Shown here piece by piece: positions 54,801 to 62,424 of a DNA stretch of 64,000 nt. The position numbers were made by a program, and so were the translations under genes. Source of the stretch: Pseudomonas orientalis (lineage in GTDB: Bacteria; Pseudomonadota; Gammaproteobacteria; Pseudomonadales; Pseudomonadaceae); contig NZ_CP094351.1 of NCBI RefSeq assembly GCF_022807995.1, positions 1,519,001 through 1,583,000 on the forward strand, written 5' to 3'. Under the pieces are notes generated by a model. It was not told the origin of the DNA. It saw only the letters and a program-made list of their open reading frames with translations, and searched no databases. Numbering within the stretch: the stretch's first letter is position 1; each line of letters begins with the position of its first letter.

Positions 54801-54991
54801 GCCTTTATCGAATTCAAGGTGGCATCGGAGGGCGGGGGGACCAGGTAACGCGTGTCGATGTGGGACCGCCGTGCAGACGGTGTCTTTTTTCTTTCCTCCT
54901 GCGTGGAAGAGGGCGGGGCGGACAGTGATTGCTGCTCTGAATGCTCGGTCAGGTGTTGGCCGGATGGTGAAGACTCTTCATTGTTAGCCAT
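51845..54991 (-). CDS. Large beta-rich repeat protein 3 with C-terminal jelly-roll-like domain
   Basis: A 1048-residue paralogue on the opposite strand, the longest of the three. The N-terminus is Ser/Glu/Gln-rich (MANNEESSPSGQHLTEHSEQ) with no signal peptide. The shared motif TLLKVDTRQPGG lies at about 179-190, followed by some six more beta-sandwich modules. The last 150 residues differ: FTDFEVFFWNGWANLING, HARLNGGSPIMPG, RTYRISFKMKVDLSPY, ending FSLDDILVAELP. This looks like a carbohydrate-binding jelly roll (CBM/galactose-binding-like fold); its ligand cannot be named. It is alone on its strand; downstream is the lipoprotein gene, convergent. Confidence 0.7.
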   Translation of the reverse strand: MANNEESSPSGQHLTEHSEQQSLSAPPSSTQEERKKTPSARRSHIDTRYLVPPPSDATLNSIKAGESVPLSDLTLYIPARTPGVQGVDAGINRIAVMSQEEGLLIALLPFLGAAELDDAECYWGTLEKPVAHTIIQKQHLDGHQLIVLFVPQSVISDGLVSAYIKVTRLGQAVGETRKTLLKVDTRQPGGENPASPHPVNPNLRKPVIDPKYLQDGITGTDISNGKCIAIGIPSYPADTSLPPPTHRAVRDVIHLKIGDFTIKRTVLPEEVGTYEDIVIEVCESDWRSIGYGSHACLFSVEDEVGNPSDGWSEAEYLQVYLDDESKYLLPACHFLEADEDGKLDLSKVTGPTVTILVSIEPRNYAINDVIRVRLNGTAAGLPVRKIYSSDPLQSTTSRLLRIPCPVIDLEPLTGGRSFLQYERIRYNEPNLGSFITEVYVTGAASGGLRAPKVREAVNGRIPDDLTQVHVDIEVHGFSYYDKIELHVLGKSPGHNYYDKRLDKVGSGQVSFELIRELGVPIALLTGGTLKIWYTITAEGQHLSPITTVYIDARYAALPAPEIDEAPPPDYEFDVGTSERANIWVRANPDIKDGDTVILYARGDAPGGDAPSQPFPIDSFWEGRDLPFKVELGYIKPNKQMDISYERVRSYVARRSQIVPMKIIAAHDLPAPLVYNSTPLDDENATIDPKIADSTPNVTVRVQFAMSDRDFIKLELTGRPGIALPTIEPQYGDPRVGYVLFVFPNWVLAYHLASVLRIQYHVTNGATRDSRVLNLRVLGFDEIPGGNPLPQPILNSLKPGSVLDLNTVSTNYCWVDLARWLLSRKDQLIWLKCHSTDASKPLTLLDGDLITQEQAEHGIVREPAELGWFTALPDGSTVKVTAAVGYTDSPVEANATLFPSSTYFIKALRLSDFTDFEVFFWNGWANLINGLGEIRNFNNNNYWHARLNGGSPIMPGVIKTFFIKSARTYRISFKMKVDLSPYQPQAFVEFGSQSKSFVYVHEGNWYTYQLDFALPAGAPSQYLPLRISFKSTLSPANFSLDDILVAELP

Positions 54992-55092
54992 GGTGATACC
55001 CTCTTCAGTCAGTGAGACACGCGATGTCTACGGCCATTTCGGAGTGGCCGTAACTGCGAAGAGGTGTAACTCGCGATGAGAGGCGCAACCAG

Positions 55093-55108
55093 CTGTGAGA
55101 GTTGACAG
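55093..55108. promoter_or_regulatory. Lux-box-like palindrome, copy e
   Basis: On the minus strand CTGTCAACTCTCACAG, 101 bases upstream of repeat protein 3. The right arm has one departure (CTCACAG). The spacing to the start equals that of copy c and its gene. Confidence 0.5.
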
Positions 55109-55158
55109 TACCGACCAACGGTAACGGCCCAGGTACGGGCCATTCTCACAGCGGATTG

Positions 55159-56187
55159 TCAGGGTTGGCGGTTCCAGTGCCGGAAGAGCGGCTCGGCCAG
55201 GAACAGCACGAACAGCAGCCGCATCACCTGCATGGCCGTTACCAGGGGAACGGATAATTGCAGCGTCTCGGCGGTAAGGCTCATCTCGGCAATGCCGCCG
55301 GGCATCATGCCCAGGGTCAGCGAGCGCAGATCCAGGTGCGTCAGTGCACTCAGGCCCACGGCCGCCAATGTCGCCAGTGCCATGGTCAAGACCGTGCCGA
55401 TCAAAGTACGGGCCATGAACGACGGCGCCCGGCGAAAAAACTGACGGTTGAAGTGACAGCCCAGACCGCTGCCGATCAGCCATTGGCCGATCTGGCTACC
55501 TCCATCGGGCAGCCCGATATGCAGGTCAAACACCACACTGGCTGTTCCACTCACCAGCAATGGCCCGAACAACCAGGGGTTCGGCTGACGCAAGCGCTGC
55601 CAGCCCCAGGCTACCAGCGCGCCGATCGGAAACAGCATCAACAACCAAGGCCAGCTCACCGGTGCCGGATGAAACTGCGGCGCGCCGCCGCCCAACACGT
55701 ACTTGAAAATCGCCGGTACACACAACACCACCAGCAACACGCGCAAACTCTGGCCGGCTGCAACGCGGCTGAGCACCGCACCGTTGCGCGCACCGAGGTT
55801 GACCATCTCGCCGGACCCGCCCGGCATGCTCGAAAAAAACGCGGTGGCGCGATCTTCGCCACTGCGGCGCATCAGCCACACGCCGATCACACTCGACAGG
55901 CTGGTGACCAGCGCGCCGAAGAAGATCAGCCCAAAGTGGCTCATCACTTGCTCGATCACCACCGGTGTGAAGTGCAGGCCGATGCCGATGCCCACCACCC
56001 ATTGGCCGCATTTGCGCCCACCGGGGATTTCCGCCAACTGCCAGGGCGTCAGGCAGCGCACCAGGATGATCGCCAGCAACGAGCCGACCATGTAGGGCAA
56101 AGGCCAGCCGACGAGGCTGGCCAGGTAACCGCCGGCCAGGCCGACCAGCGGTGTTCCCCACCAATGTTTGAGGGTGACCTCAGACAT
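55159..56187 (-). CDS. AbrB-family membrane transporter
   Basis: A 342-residue protein with about nine or ten hydrophobic spans and the AbrB duplication (GWPLPYMVGSLLAIILVRCL in the first half, ARTLIGTVLTMALATLAAV and GMMPGGIAEMSLTAETL in the second; SSMPGGSGEMVNLG is the matching half-motif of the first repeat). It is not the AbrB DNA-binding regulator. Start at 56187 overlaps the tctA stop by 8 bases, so it belongs to the tct operon and may share in organic-acid transport. Confidence 0.82.
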   Translation of the reverse strand: MSEVTLKHWWGTPLVGLAGGYLASLVGWPLPYMVGSLLAIILVRCLTPWQLAEIPGGRKCGQWVVGIGIGLHFTPVVIEQVMSHFGLIFFGALVTSLSSVIGVWLMRRSGEDRATAFFSSMPGGSGEMVNLGARNGAVLSRVAAGQSLRVLLVVLCVPAIFKYVLGGGAPQFHPAPVSWPWLLMLFPIGALVAWGWQRLRQPNPWLFGPLLVSGTASVVFDLHIGLPDGGSQIGQWLIGSGLGCHFNRQFFRRAPSFMARTLIGTVLTMALATLAAVGLSALTHLDLRSLTLGMMPGGIAEMSLTAETLQLSVPLVTAMQVMRLLFVLFLAEPLFRHWNRQP

Positions 56188-57694
56188 CGGCCAGGGCACG
56201 ACGCTGCAGGGCACGTTTACGGTAGATGCGCACCAGCGGGAACAGCAGCATCAGCGCGGTCAGTACCCAAACCCCAAAGGTGATCGGGCTCGACCAGAGG
56301 ATTTCCAGCGCACCGTTGGAAATCGACAACGCCCGGCGCAGGTTTTGCTCCATCAGGCCACCGAGGATAAAGCCCAGCAATACCGGCGACAGCGGGAAGT
56401 CGAGCTTGCGCAGGATGTAGCCGAAGATGCCGATGCCGACCATCAGGAACAGGTCGAAAGTGGTGGCATGCACCGCGTATACACCGATTGCGGTGATGAT
56501 GGCGATCACCGGCACCAGCGCCCAGTTCGGCACGGCGAGGATGCGCGTGAAGATGCGGATCATCGGGATGTTGAGGATCACCAGCATGATGTTGGCAATG
56601 AACAATGAGGCGATCAGGCCCCAGACAATGTCCGGTTGCTGTTGGAACAGCAGCGGGCCGGGCGTGATGTTGTACAGCGACAGGGCGCCGATCATCACCG
56701 CCGTGGTGCCCGAGCCGGGCACGCCCAGGGTCAGCATCGGCACCAGGGCGCCGCAGGCAGAGGCGCCGATCGCGGTTTCCGGGGCGGCCAGGCCACGCAT
56801 GTCGCCCTGGCCGAATTTGCCGCTGGCACCGGCCAGGCGTTTTTCGGTCATGTAGGCGACGGCGGATGCCAGGGTCGCACCGGCACCCGGCAACACGCCC
56901 ATGATGAAACCGAGCAAGCCGCAGCGGATGTTAACCACGAACACCGCACCCGCTTCCTTGAGGTTGAACATCATGCGCCCGGTGGCCTTGACCGCTTCCT
57001 GGCCGCGGTGGGTTTTTTCCAGCAGCAACAGGATCTCGCTGATGGAGAACAGGCCCAGCACCAACACCACGAACTGGATGCCATCGGTGAGGTGAATGTT
57101 GTCGCCGGTAAAGCGGTACACGCCGCTGTTGGCATCGATGCCCACGGCCGAGAGGAACAGGCCGATCAGGGCCGCCACAAAGGTTTTCAGCGGCTTGTCG
57201 CCGGCCATGCCGCCCAGGCACACAATCGCAAACACCATCAGCACGAAATATTCCGCCGGGCCGAAGGCAATCGCCCATTTGGCCAGCAGCGGGGCGAACA
57301 GCACCATGCCGCAGGTGGCGATAAAGGCACCGATGAACGAACTCCAGGCCGACAACGACAGTGCCACGCCGGCCAGGCCTTTGCGTGCCATCGGGTAGCC
57401 GTCCAGGGTAGTCATCACGGTGGAGGCTTCGCCCGGAATGTTCAGCAGGATCGAGCTGATACGGCCGCCGTACTCGCAGCCCAGGTACACGGCGGCCAGC
57501 AGGATCAACGCCGACTCCGGTGGCAGGCCGAGGGCGAAGGCGATGGGGATCAACAGCGCCACGCCGTTGATCGGCCCCAGGCCCGGCAACAGGCCGACCA
57601 CGGTGCCGATCAAGGTGCCGCACAACGCGGTGATCAGGTTGTAAGGGGACAGTGCAACGCCGAAGCCCTGGCCCAAATAGCCGAAAGTATCCAT
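56180..57694 (-). CDS. tctA: Tripartite tricarboxylate transporter, large permease
   Basis: A 504-residue TctA with about twelve spans and the family glycine-rich signatures (GTVVGLLPGLGPINGVALLIP, GVLPGAGATLASAVAYM). Start MDTFGYLGQGF, one base after the tctB stop (TGACATG). With TctB and the periplasmic TctC it imports citrate or other tricarboxylates. Confidence 0.92.
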   Translation of the reverse strand: MDTFGYLGQGFGVALSPYNLITALCGTLIGTVVGLLPGLGPINGVALLIPIAFALGLPPESALILLAAVYLGCEYGGRISSILLNIPGEASTVMTTLDGYPMARKGLAGVALSLSAWSSFIGAFIATCGMVLFAPLLAKWAIAFGPAEYFVLMVFAIVCLGGMAGDKPLKTFVAALIGLFLSAVGIDANSGVYRFTGDNIHLTDGIQFVVLVLGLFSISEILLLLEKTHRGQEAVKATGRMMFNLKEAGAVFVVNIRCGLLGFIMGVLPGAGATLASAVAYMTEKRLAGASGKFGQGDMRGLAAPETAIGASACGALVPMLTLGVPGSGTTAVMIGALSLYNITPGPLLFQQQPDIVWGLIASLFIANIMLVILNIPMIRIFTRILAVPNWALVPVIAIITAIGVYAVHATTFDLFLMVGIGIFGYILRKLDFPLSPVLLGFILGGLMEQNLRRALSISNGALEILWSSPITFGVWVLTALMLLFPLVRIYRKRALQRRALADV

Positions 57695-57695
57695 G

Positions 57696-58154
57696 TCAGT
57701 TCTCCAGAACGTCGAGCAGGCCAAGGGGCAGCGGCACATCCATGACTTTATCGAACAGCAGATATAGACCGATGGCCATCAGGCCGACGATCACAACGCT
57801 GGGCAACCAGCGGCCGCCATACAGGCGTGCCATAGGGATGCCGATCAGCAGGCTGCTGAGGATGAAACCCAGGGGTTCGAAGGTGGCGGCGAACACGATC
57901 AACAACGCGACGCACACGCCGATCTTGACCAGGGTGTCGCGGTCCAGCGCCGGTTCTTCTTCGGTGTGTTTGGTCGCTTGCGGGCGAATCAGCATATAGA
58001 CCAGCGCCAGGCTCATCAGTCCGAGCATCAGCAGCGGGAAGGCGCGTGGCCCGACCGGCTCGTAGGAAAAGGCTGCCTGATACGGCCAGGCCATCAGCGC
58101 CAGGCTGGCACAGACCAGCAGCAGCACGGCGGCAAAAATGCGTTGTAAGAGCAT
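57696..58154 (-). CDS. tctB: Tripartite tricarboxylate transporter, small membrane subunit
   Basis: A 152-residue four-span protein of the TctB family (MLLQRIFAAVLLLVCASLALMAW, LDRDTLVKIGVCVALLIVFAATFEPLGFI). Directly upstream of tctA. A REPIN separates it from tctC. Confidence 0.85.
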   Translation of the reverse strand: MLLQRIFAAVLLLVCASLALMAWPYQAAFSYEPVGPRAFPLLMLGLMSLALVYMLIRPQATKHTEEEPALDRDTLVKIGVCVALLIVFAATFEPLGFILSSLLIGIPMARLYGGRWLPSVVIVGLMAIGLYLLFDKVMDVPLPLGLLDVLEN

Positions 58155-58174
58155 AGAAAACTCCAAGGCCCCTC

Positions 58175-58276
58175 TTGTAGGAGCGAGCTTGCCCGCGAAA
58201 AACGTCAACGATAACGCGTGCTGTCTGGACGCACGTGGATGTCCTTGGGTTCTTCGCGAGCAAGCTCGCTCCTACA
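58175..58276. repeat. REPIN, family B, inside the tct operon
   Basis: TTGTAGGAGCGAGCTTGCC at the left, its inverse at the right, inner part with AAAAACGTCAACGATAACG as in other copies, but with a diverged second half (TGTCTGGACGCACGTGG). It lies between tctC and tctB, genes normally cotranscribed. Confidence 0.9.
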
Positions 58277-58302
58277 GGGGCATTACACAAAAGAGGGGGC
58301 GT

Positions 58303-59286
58303 TTACTGGATCAGGCCGAACTCTTTGGCCAGCACCTTGTAGTCCGCCACCTGTTTCTTCACGTAGGTGTCCAGCTCCGGGCCGGTCATGGCGAACGGGA
58401 ACAGCTCGCGCTGGTCACGCAGCTTGGCGAACTCGTCGGAGGCCAGCAGCTTGTCGAAGGCGTCTTTCCACCAGGCGTAGTCGGCATCGCTGACTTTTGG
58501 CCCGAGGTAGAAACCGCGCACCACTGGCCAGACGATGTCGTAGCCTTGCTCCTTGGCGGTCGGGATGTCTTTCATTTCCGGCTCGTCCAGGCGCTTTTCG
58601 GAGAACACCGCCAGCAGGCGCATGTCGCCGCTGAGGATGTGTGGCATGGAGTCGGAGATGTCGGTGCTGCCTACCTGAATGTGACCGCCGAGCAACGCGG
58701 TAGCGATTTCGCCGCCGCCTTCGAGCGCGACGTAACGCAGCTCACGCGGGTTGATCCCGGCCGCTTTGGCGATCAGGGCGGTTTGCATCCAGTCCTGGCT
58801 GCCGACCGTACCGCCGGAACCGATCACCACGCTGCCTGGATCTTTCTTCAAGGCTTTTACCAGATCGTCGAGGGTCTTGTAGGGCGAATCACTTTTCACT
58901 GCGATAGCACCGTAGCTGGTGCCTACTGCGGCGAGCCAGCGCACGGCGCTTTCATCGAAGCGACCGAACTTGCCCTGGGCCAGGTTCAGCAACGAACCGC
59001 TGGACCAGGCCACCAGGGTGCCCGCATCCGCAGGGCGCTGGGCGACCACTGCGTTATAGGCCACGGCGCCCACGCCGCCGGGCATGTAGGTCACGCGCAT
59101 TGGCTTGCTCAAGAGCTTCTGGTTGACCAGCGCGCTTTGCGCCAGTTTGCAGGTCAGGTCAAAACCACCGCCCGGTGAGGCCGGGGCGATGCATTCGGGG
59201 CGCTTGGGTTCGTCGGCGGCCAGCAGGTGGCCGGCAAACAGCATGCAGCCAGCGGCGAGGGCGAGCTTACGTAGGGGGAACGTCAT
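58303..59286 (-). CDS. tctC: Tripartite tricarboxylate transporter, substrate-binding protein
   Basis: A 327-residue periplasmic binding protein with signal peptide (LALAAGCMLFAGHLLA|ADEPKRPEC). The TctC fold is shown by PASPGGGFDLTCKLAQ, VTYMPGGVGAVAYNAVV and VIGSGGTVGSQDWMQTALI. GGAG 8 bases before the start at 59286. First gene of the operon, divergent from tctDE. No OpdH-type porin gene lies between it and tctD. Confidence 0.92.
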   Translation of the reverse strand: MTFPLRKLALAAGCMLFAGHLLAADEPKRPECIAPASPGGGFDLTCKLAQSALVNQKLLSKPMRVTYMPGGVGAVAYNAVVAQRPADAGTLVAWSSGSLLNLAQGKFGRFDESAVRWLAAVGTSYGAIAVKSDSPYKTLDDLVKALKKDPGSVVIGSGGTVGSQDWMQTALIAKAAGINPRELRYVALEGGGEIATALLGGHIQVGSTDISDSMPHILSGDMRLLAVFSEKRLDEPEMKDIPTAKEQGYDIVWPVVRGFYLGPKVSDADYAWWKDAFDKLLASDEFAKLRDQRELFPFAMTGPELDTYVKKQVADYKVLAKEFGLIQ

Positions 59287-59516
59287 GTGTGTCTCCATTT
59301 ATTGTTCTTATTTGGCGAAAACGCTTCGAGGCGTTTTTCGGGTGCTATCGCTCAATAGCCTGGCAGGCGTAACCTGCCGTCGCCCGATGCTAAACGGCGA
59401 AGCTTTCAGTAACCTTTCAACTACCGTTCACTGTTTTCGGGCTTCACAGGGCAGTCGGCGCCTGTAAACTGCCTCGCAAAGCGTGGCGCCGACCACCCCG
59501 AATGAGGTAGAAATCC

Positions 59517-60188
59517 ATGCGCGTCCTCCTGGTTGAAGACCATTTGCAACTCGCCGAAAGTGTCGCCCAAGCGCTCAAGAGCACGGGGTTGACCGTCGAC
59601 GTGCTGCACGATGGCGTGGCTGCGGACCTGGCCTTGAGCAGCGAGGAATACGCGGCCGTGATCCTCGATGTGGGGCTGCCGCGCATGGATGGTTTCGACG
59701 TGCTGGCACGCCTGCGCGCCCGTGGAAAAAACGTGCCGGTGTTGATGCTGACGGCCCGCAGCGATGTAAAGGACCGCGTGCATGGCTTGAACCTGGGCGC
59801 CGACGATTACCTGGCCAAACCGTTTGAACTCACCGAGCTCGAAGCGCGGGTCAAGGCGCTGCTACGGCGCAGCGTGTTGGGCGGCGAGCGCCAGCAGGCG
59901 TGCGGCGTGCTGGTTTACGACCTCGACACGCGACGTTTTACGGTCGGTGGCGAATTGATGACGCTGACCTCCCGTGAGCAAGCCGTGCTCGAGGCGCTCA
60001 TTGCCCGGCCTGGTCGGGTGATGAGCAAGGAGCAACTGGCCTCCCAGGTGTTCGGTCTTGACGAAGAAGCCAGCCCGGATGCCATCGAAATCTACGTGCA
60101 CCGCCTGCGCAAGAAACTCGACGGCCAGCCCATCGCCATTGTCACCTTCCGTGGCCTCGGCTACCTGCTGGAAGCCCGCGATGCATAA
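59517..60188 (+). CDS. tctD: Response regulator, OmpR family
   Basis: A 223-residue regulator. Receiver: acidic pocket LLVEDHLQLAE, phosphoacceptor Asp in VILDVGLPRMDGF, TARSDVKDRVHGLNLGADDYLAKPF. C-terminal winged helix: LTSREQAVLEALIARPGRVMSKEQL. Divergent to tctC, so it presumably activates or represses tctCBA in response to tricarboxylates. Stop overlaps tctE by 8 bases. Confidence 0.9.
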   Translation: MRVLLVEDHLQLAESVAQALKSTGLTVDVLHDGVAADLALSSEEYAAVILDVGLPRMDGFDVLARLRARGKNVPVLMLTARSDVKDRVHGLNLGADDYLAKPFELTELEARVKALLRRSVLGGERQQACGVLVYDLDTRRFTVGGELMTLTSREQAVLEALIARPGRVMSKEQLASQVFGLDEEASPDAIEIYVHRLRKKLDGQPIAIVTFRGLGYLLEARDA

Positions 60189-61572
60189 GCCCAGCAGCCT
60201 GCGCTGGCGCCTGCTGTGGAACCTGGCGCTGCTGCTGGTGCTGCTGATGCTCGCCAGCGGCATGAGCGCCTACTGGAACGGTCGCGAAGCCGCCGACACC
60301 GCCTACGACCGCACGCTCTTGGCCTCGGCGCGCACCATTGCCGCCGGCTTGACCCAGGTGGACGGCACCCTCAGCGCCAACGTGCCCTACGTGGCCCTGG
60401 ACACCTTTGCCTACGACAGTGCCGGGCGTATTTATTACCAGGTCAACGACATCCACCAGAAGCTCATATCGGGTTACGAAAACCTGCCCGGTCCACCGCC
60501 CGGCACCCCGCGCACTGACGATTATCCGGCCTTGGCTCGGTTCTACGACGCCGTATATCAGGGTCAGCCCGTGCGTGTGGTGAGCCTGCTCAAGGCTGTT
60601 TCCGAGCCGAACATGAACGGCATGGCAGAGGTGCGTGTGGCGGAAACCGACGAAGCCCGTGTATCCATGGCCCGCAGCCTGATGGCCGACACCTTGTTGC
60701 GCCTGGGCATGCTTGCCATTGGTGCGCTGTTGCTGGTGTGGTTTGCCGTGAGCGCGGCGCTGCGCCCGTTGGAGCGCCTGCGCACGGCGGTGGAAGAGCG
60801 CCAGCCCGACGACCTGCGGCCCTTGCCGCTGGTGGAGGTGCAGGATGAGTTCGGCCCGCTGGTGCGTTCCCTCAATCATTTCACCGAACGCCTGCGCGGC
60901 CAGTTCGAACGCCAGGCGCAGTTCATTGCCGACGCCGCCCACGAGTTGCGCACGCCGCTGGCCGCGCTCAAGGCCCGCCTGGAACTGGGCCTGCGCGCCG
61001 AAGACCCGGCCACGTGGCGCAGCACCCTGGAAACCGCCGCCCAGGGCACTGACCGTCTCACTCACCTGGCCAATCAGTTGTTGTCCCTGGCGCGCATCGA
61101 AAACGGTGCCAGGGCTATCGCCGAAGGCGGCGCGCAGTTGCTCGACCTCAGTCAACTGGCCCGGGAGCTGGGCATGGCCATGGCGCCGCTGGCCCATGCG
61201 CGCGGCGTGGCCTTGGCGCTGGAGGCGGACGAGCCGGTGTGGCTGCGCGGCGAACCGACGCTGCTCAACGAGCTGCTGAGCAACCTGGTGGATAACGCGC
61301 TGGCTCACACGCCGCCGGGTGGCAACGTGATTTTACGGGTGACGGCGCCGGCGGTGCTGGAGGTTGAAGACGATGGCCCGGGCATCCCGCTGGATGAGCG
61401 GGACCGGGTGTTCGAGCGGTTTTATCGGCGCAGCCAGCAGGGTATGGGGTCGGGCCTGGGGCTTGCGATTGTCGGGGAGATCTGCCGTGCGCATCTGGCG
61501 CAGATCAGCCTGCATGATGGCGAATCGGCGGGGTTGAAAGTGCGGGTGAGCTTTATCGCCGGCGATCAATAA
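60181..61572 (+). CDS. tctE: Sensor histidine kinase
   Basis: A 463-residue kinase: TM1 (LLWNLALLLVLLMLASGMSAYW), a periplasmic sensor, TM2 (LGMLAIGALLLVWFAVSAAL), a HAMP-like linker, phosphoacceptor His in FIADAAHELRTPLAALKARL, N box LLSNLVDNALAHTPPGG and G boxes DDGPGIP and GSGLGLAIV. It overlaps tctD by 8 bases. The ligand is inferred as citrate or related acids. Confidence 0.9.
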   Translation: MHKPSSLRWRLLWNLALLLVLLMLASGMSAYWNGREAADTAYDRTLLASARTIAAGLTQVDGTLSANVPYVALDTFAYDSAGRIYYQVNDIHQKLISGYENLPGPPPGTPRTDDYPALARFYDAVYQGQPVRVVSLLKAVSEPNMNGMAEVRVAETDEARVSMARSLMADTLLRLGMLAIGALLLVWFAVSAALRPLERLRTAVEERQPDDLRPLPLVEVQDEFGPLVRSLNHFTERLRGQFERQAQFIADAAHELRTPLAALKARLELGLRAEDPATWRSTLETAAQGTDRLTHLANQLLSLARIENGARAIAEGGAQLLDLSQLARELGMAMAPLAHARGVALALEADEPVWLRGEPTLLNELLSNLVDNALAHTPPGGNVILRVTAPAVLEVEDDGPGIPLDERDRVFERFYRRSQQGMGSGLGLAIVGEICRAHLAQISLHDGESAGLKVRVSFIAGDQ

Positions 61573-62387
61573 AACATGGAACGTGCTTCATCCAGCTCAA
61601 CCTGCAATTTCTCGCTGTAGGGGTCGACGCGCAGTTTTTTCATCGCCGGCACGCCCGTCACGTCGATTTGCCCCAAGGGATGTTCGGTATTGTGGTGACA
61701 GAACAGCACGGCGATCTGCACCAGGTCGATGTAATCGAGCGGGCCGCAGTCGCGCTCCAGGTTCAGGTACTGGCCCGGCAGTTTTGCCAGCATTTCCGGA
61801 AAGTCCCAGCCACTGAGCAACTTGTCGCCCAGTACCGGGTGGATACTGTCGATCACGTGGTTAAGGCTGACCGGATCGGACAGCAACTCGTAATGGTCTT
61901 CGGCGTAGGTGAGGATCGGCAGCACGCCAATCTGGTGCACCAGGCCACCCAGGGCTGCCTGGTCCGGCTTGAGGTGGCTGTGCCGGCGACACAAGGCATA
62001 GCTGACGCCTGCTACTTCCAGGCTGCGACGCCACACATCGCGCATTTTCTGTTCCACCACTTCGGAGCGGGCGTGAAAGATCTGCTCCATGACCAGGCCG
62101 ATGGCCAGGTTGCTGCTGTAATTGGTGCCAAGGCGCGTGATGGCGGTGTGCAGGTCGGTGACTTCCTGAGTCGCTCTGAGCAACGGGCTGTTGACCACTT
62201 TGATCAGGCGCGCCGACAGCGCCGTATCGCGACCGATCACCTTGCTCAAGTGGCTGATGCTGATCTCCGGGTCTTCGGCGGCCTGGCGAATCTTCAGGGC
62301 CACCTCCGGTAATGTCGGCAGAACCAGGTCGTCGTTGTCGATGGCCTTCACCAAAGCCTGTTGGACTTTTTCCGCCAGCTCGTTCAT
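61566..62387 (-). CDS. HDOD-domain protein
   Basis: A 273-residue HDOD protein: residues 20-215 hold the helical HDOD fold (LVLPTLPEVALKIRQAAEDPEISISHLSKVIGRD, AALGGLVHQIGVLPILTYAE with the H-Q in place of H-D). HDOD proteins act in signalling scaffolds; no metal-binding HD pair is intact. Convergent with tctE; the two ends overlap by 7 bases. Follows ygfZ by 37 bases. Confidence 0.85.
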   Translation of the reverse strand: MNELAEKVQQALVKAIDNDDLVLPTLPEVALKIRQAAEDPEISISHLSKVIGRDTALSARLIKVVNSPLLRATQEVTDLHTAITRLGTNYSSNLAIGLVMEQIFHARSEVVEQKMRDVWRRSLEVAGVSYALCRRHSHLKPDQAALGGLVHQIGVLPILTYAEDHYELLSDPVSLNHVIDSIHPVLGDKLLSGWDFPEMLAKLPGQYLNLERDCGPLDYIDLVQIAVLFCHHNTEHPLGQIDVTGVPAMKKLRVDPYSEKLQVELDEARSMFY

Positions 62388-62424
62388 TCATGCTCTCTAG
62401 GGTGTTGCAAAAAAAGTGCGGCAA

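Noticed and set aside
41843..55108. The CTGTCA/TGACAG palindromes considered as LexA boxes
   Set aside because: Pseudomonas LexA sites read CTGTATnnnnATACAG; the inner bases here (CA/TG in place of AT/AT) do not fit, and the downstream genes are not SOS genes.
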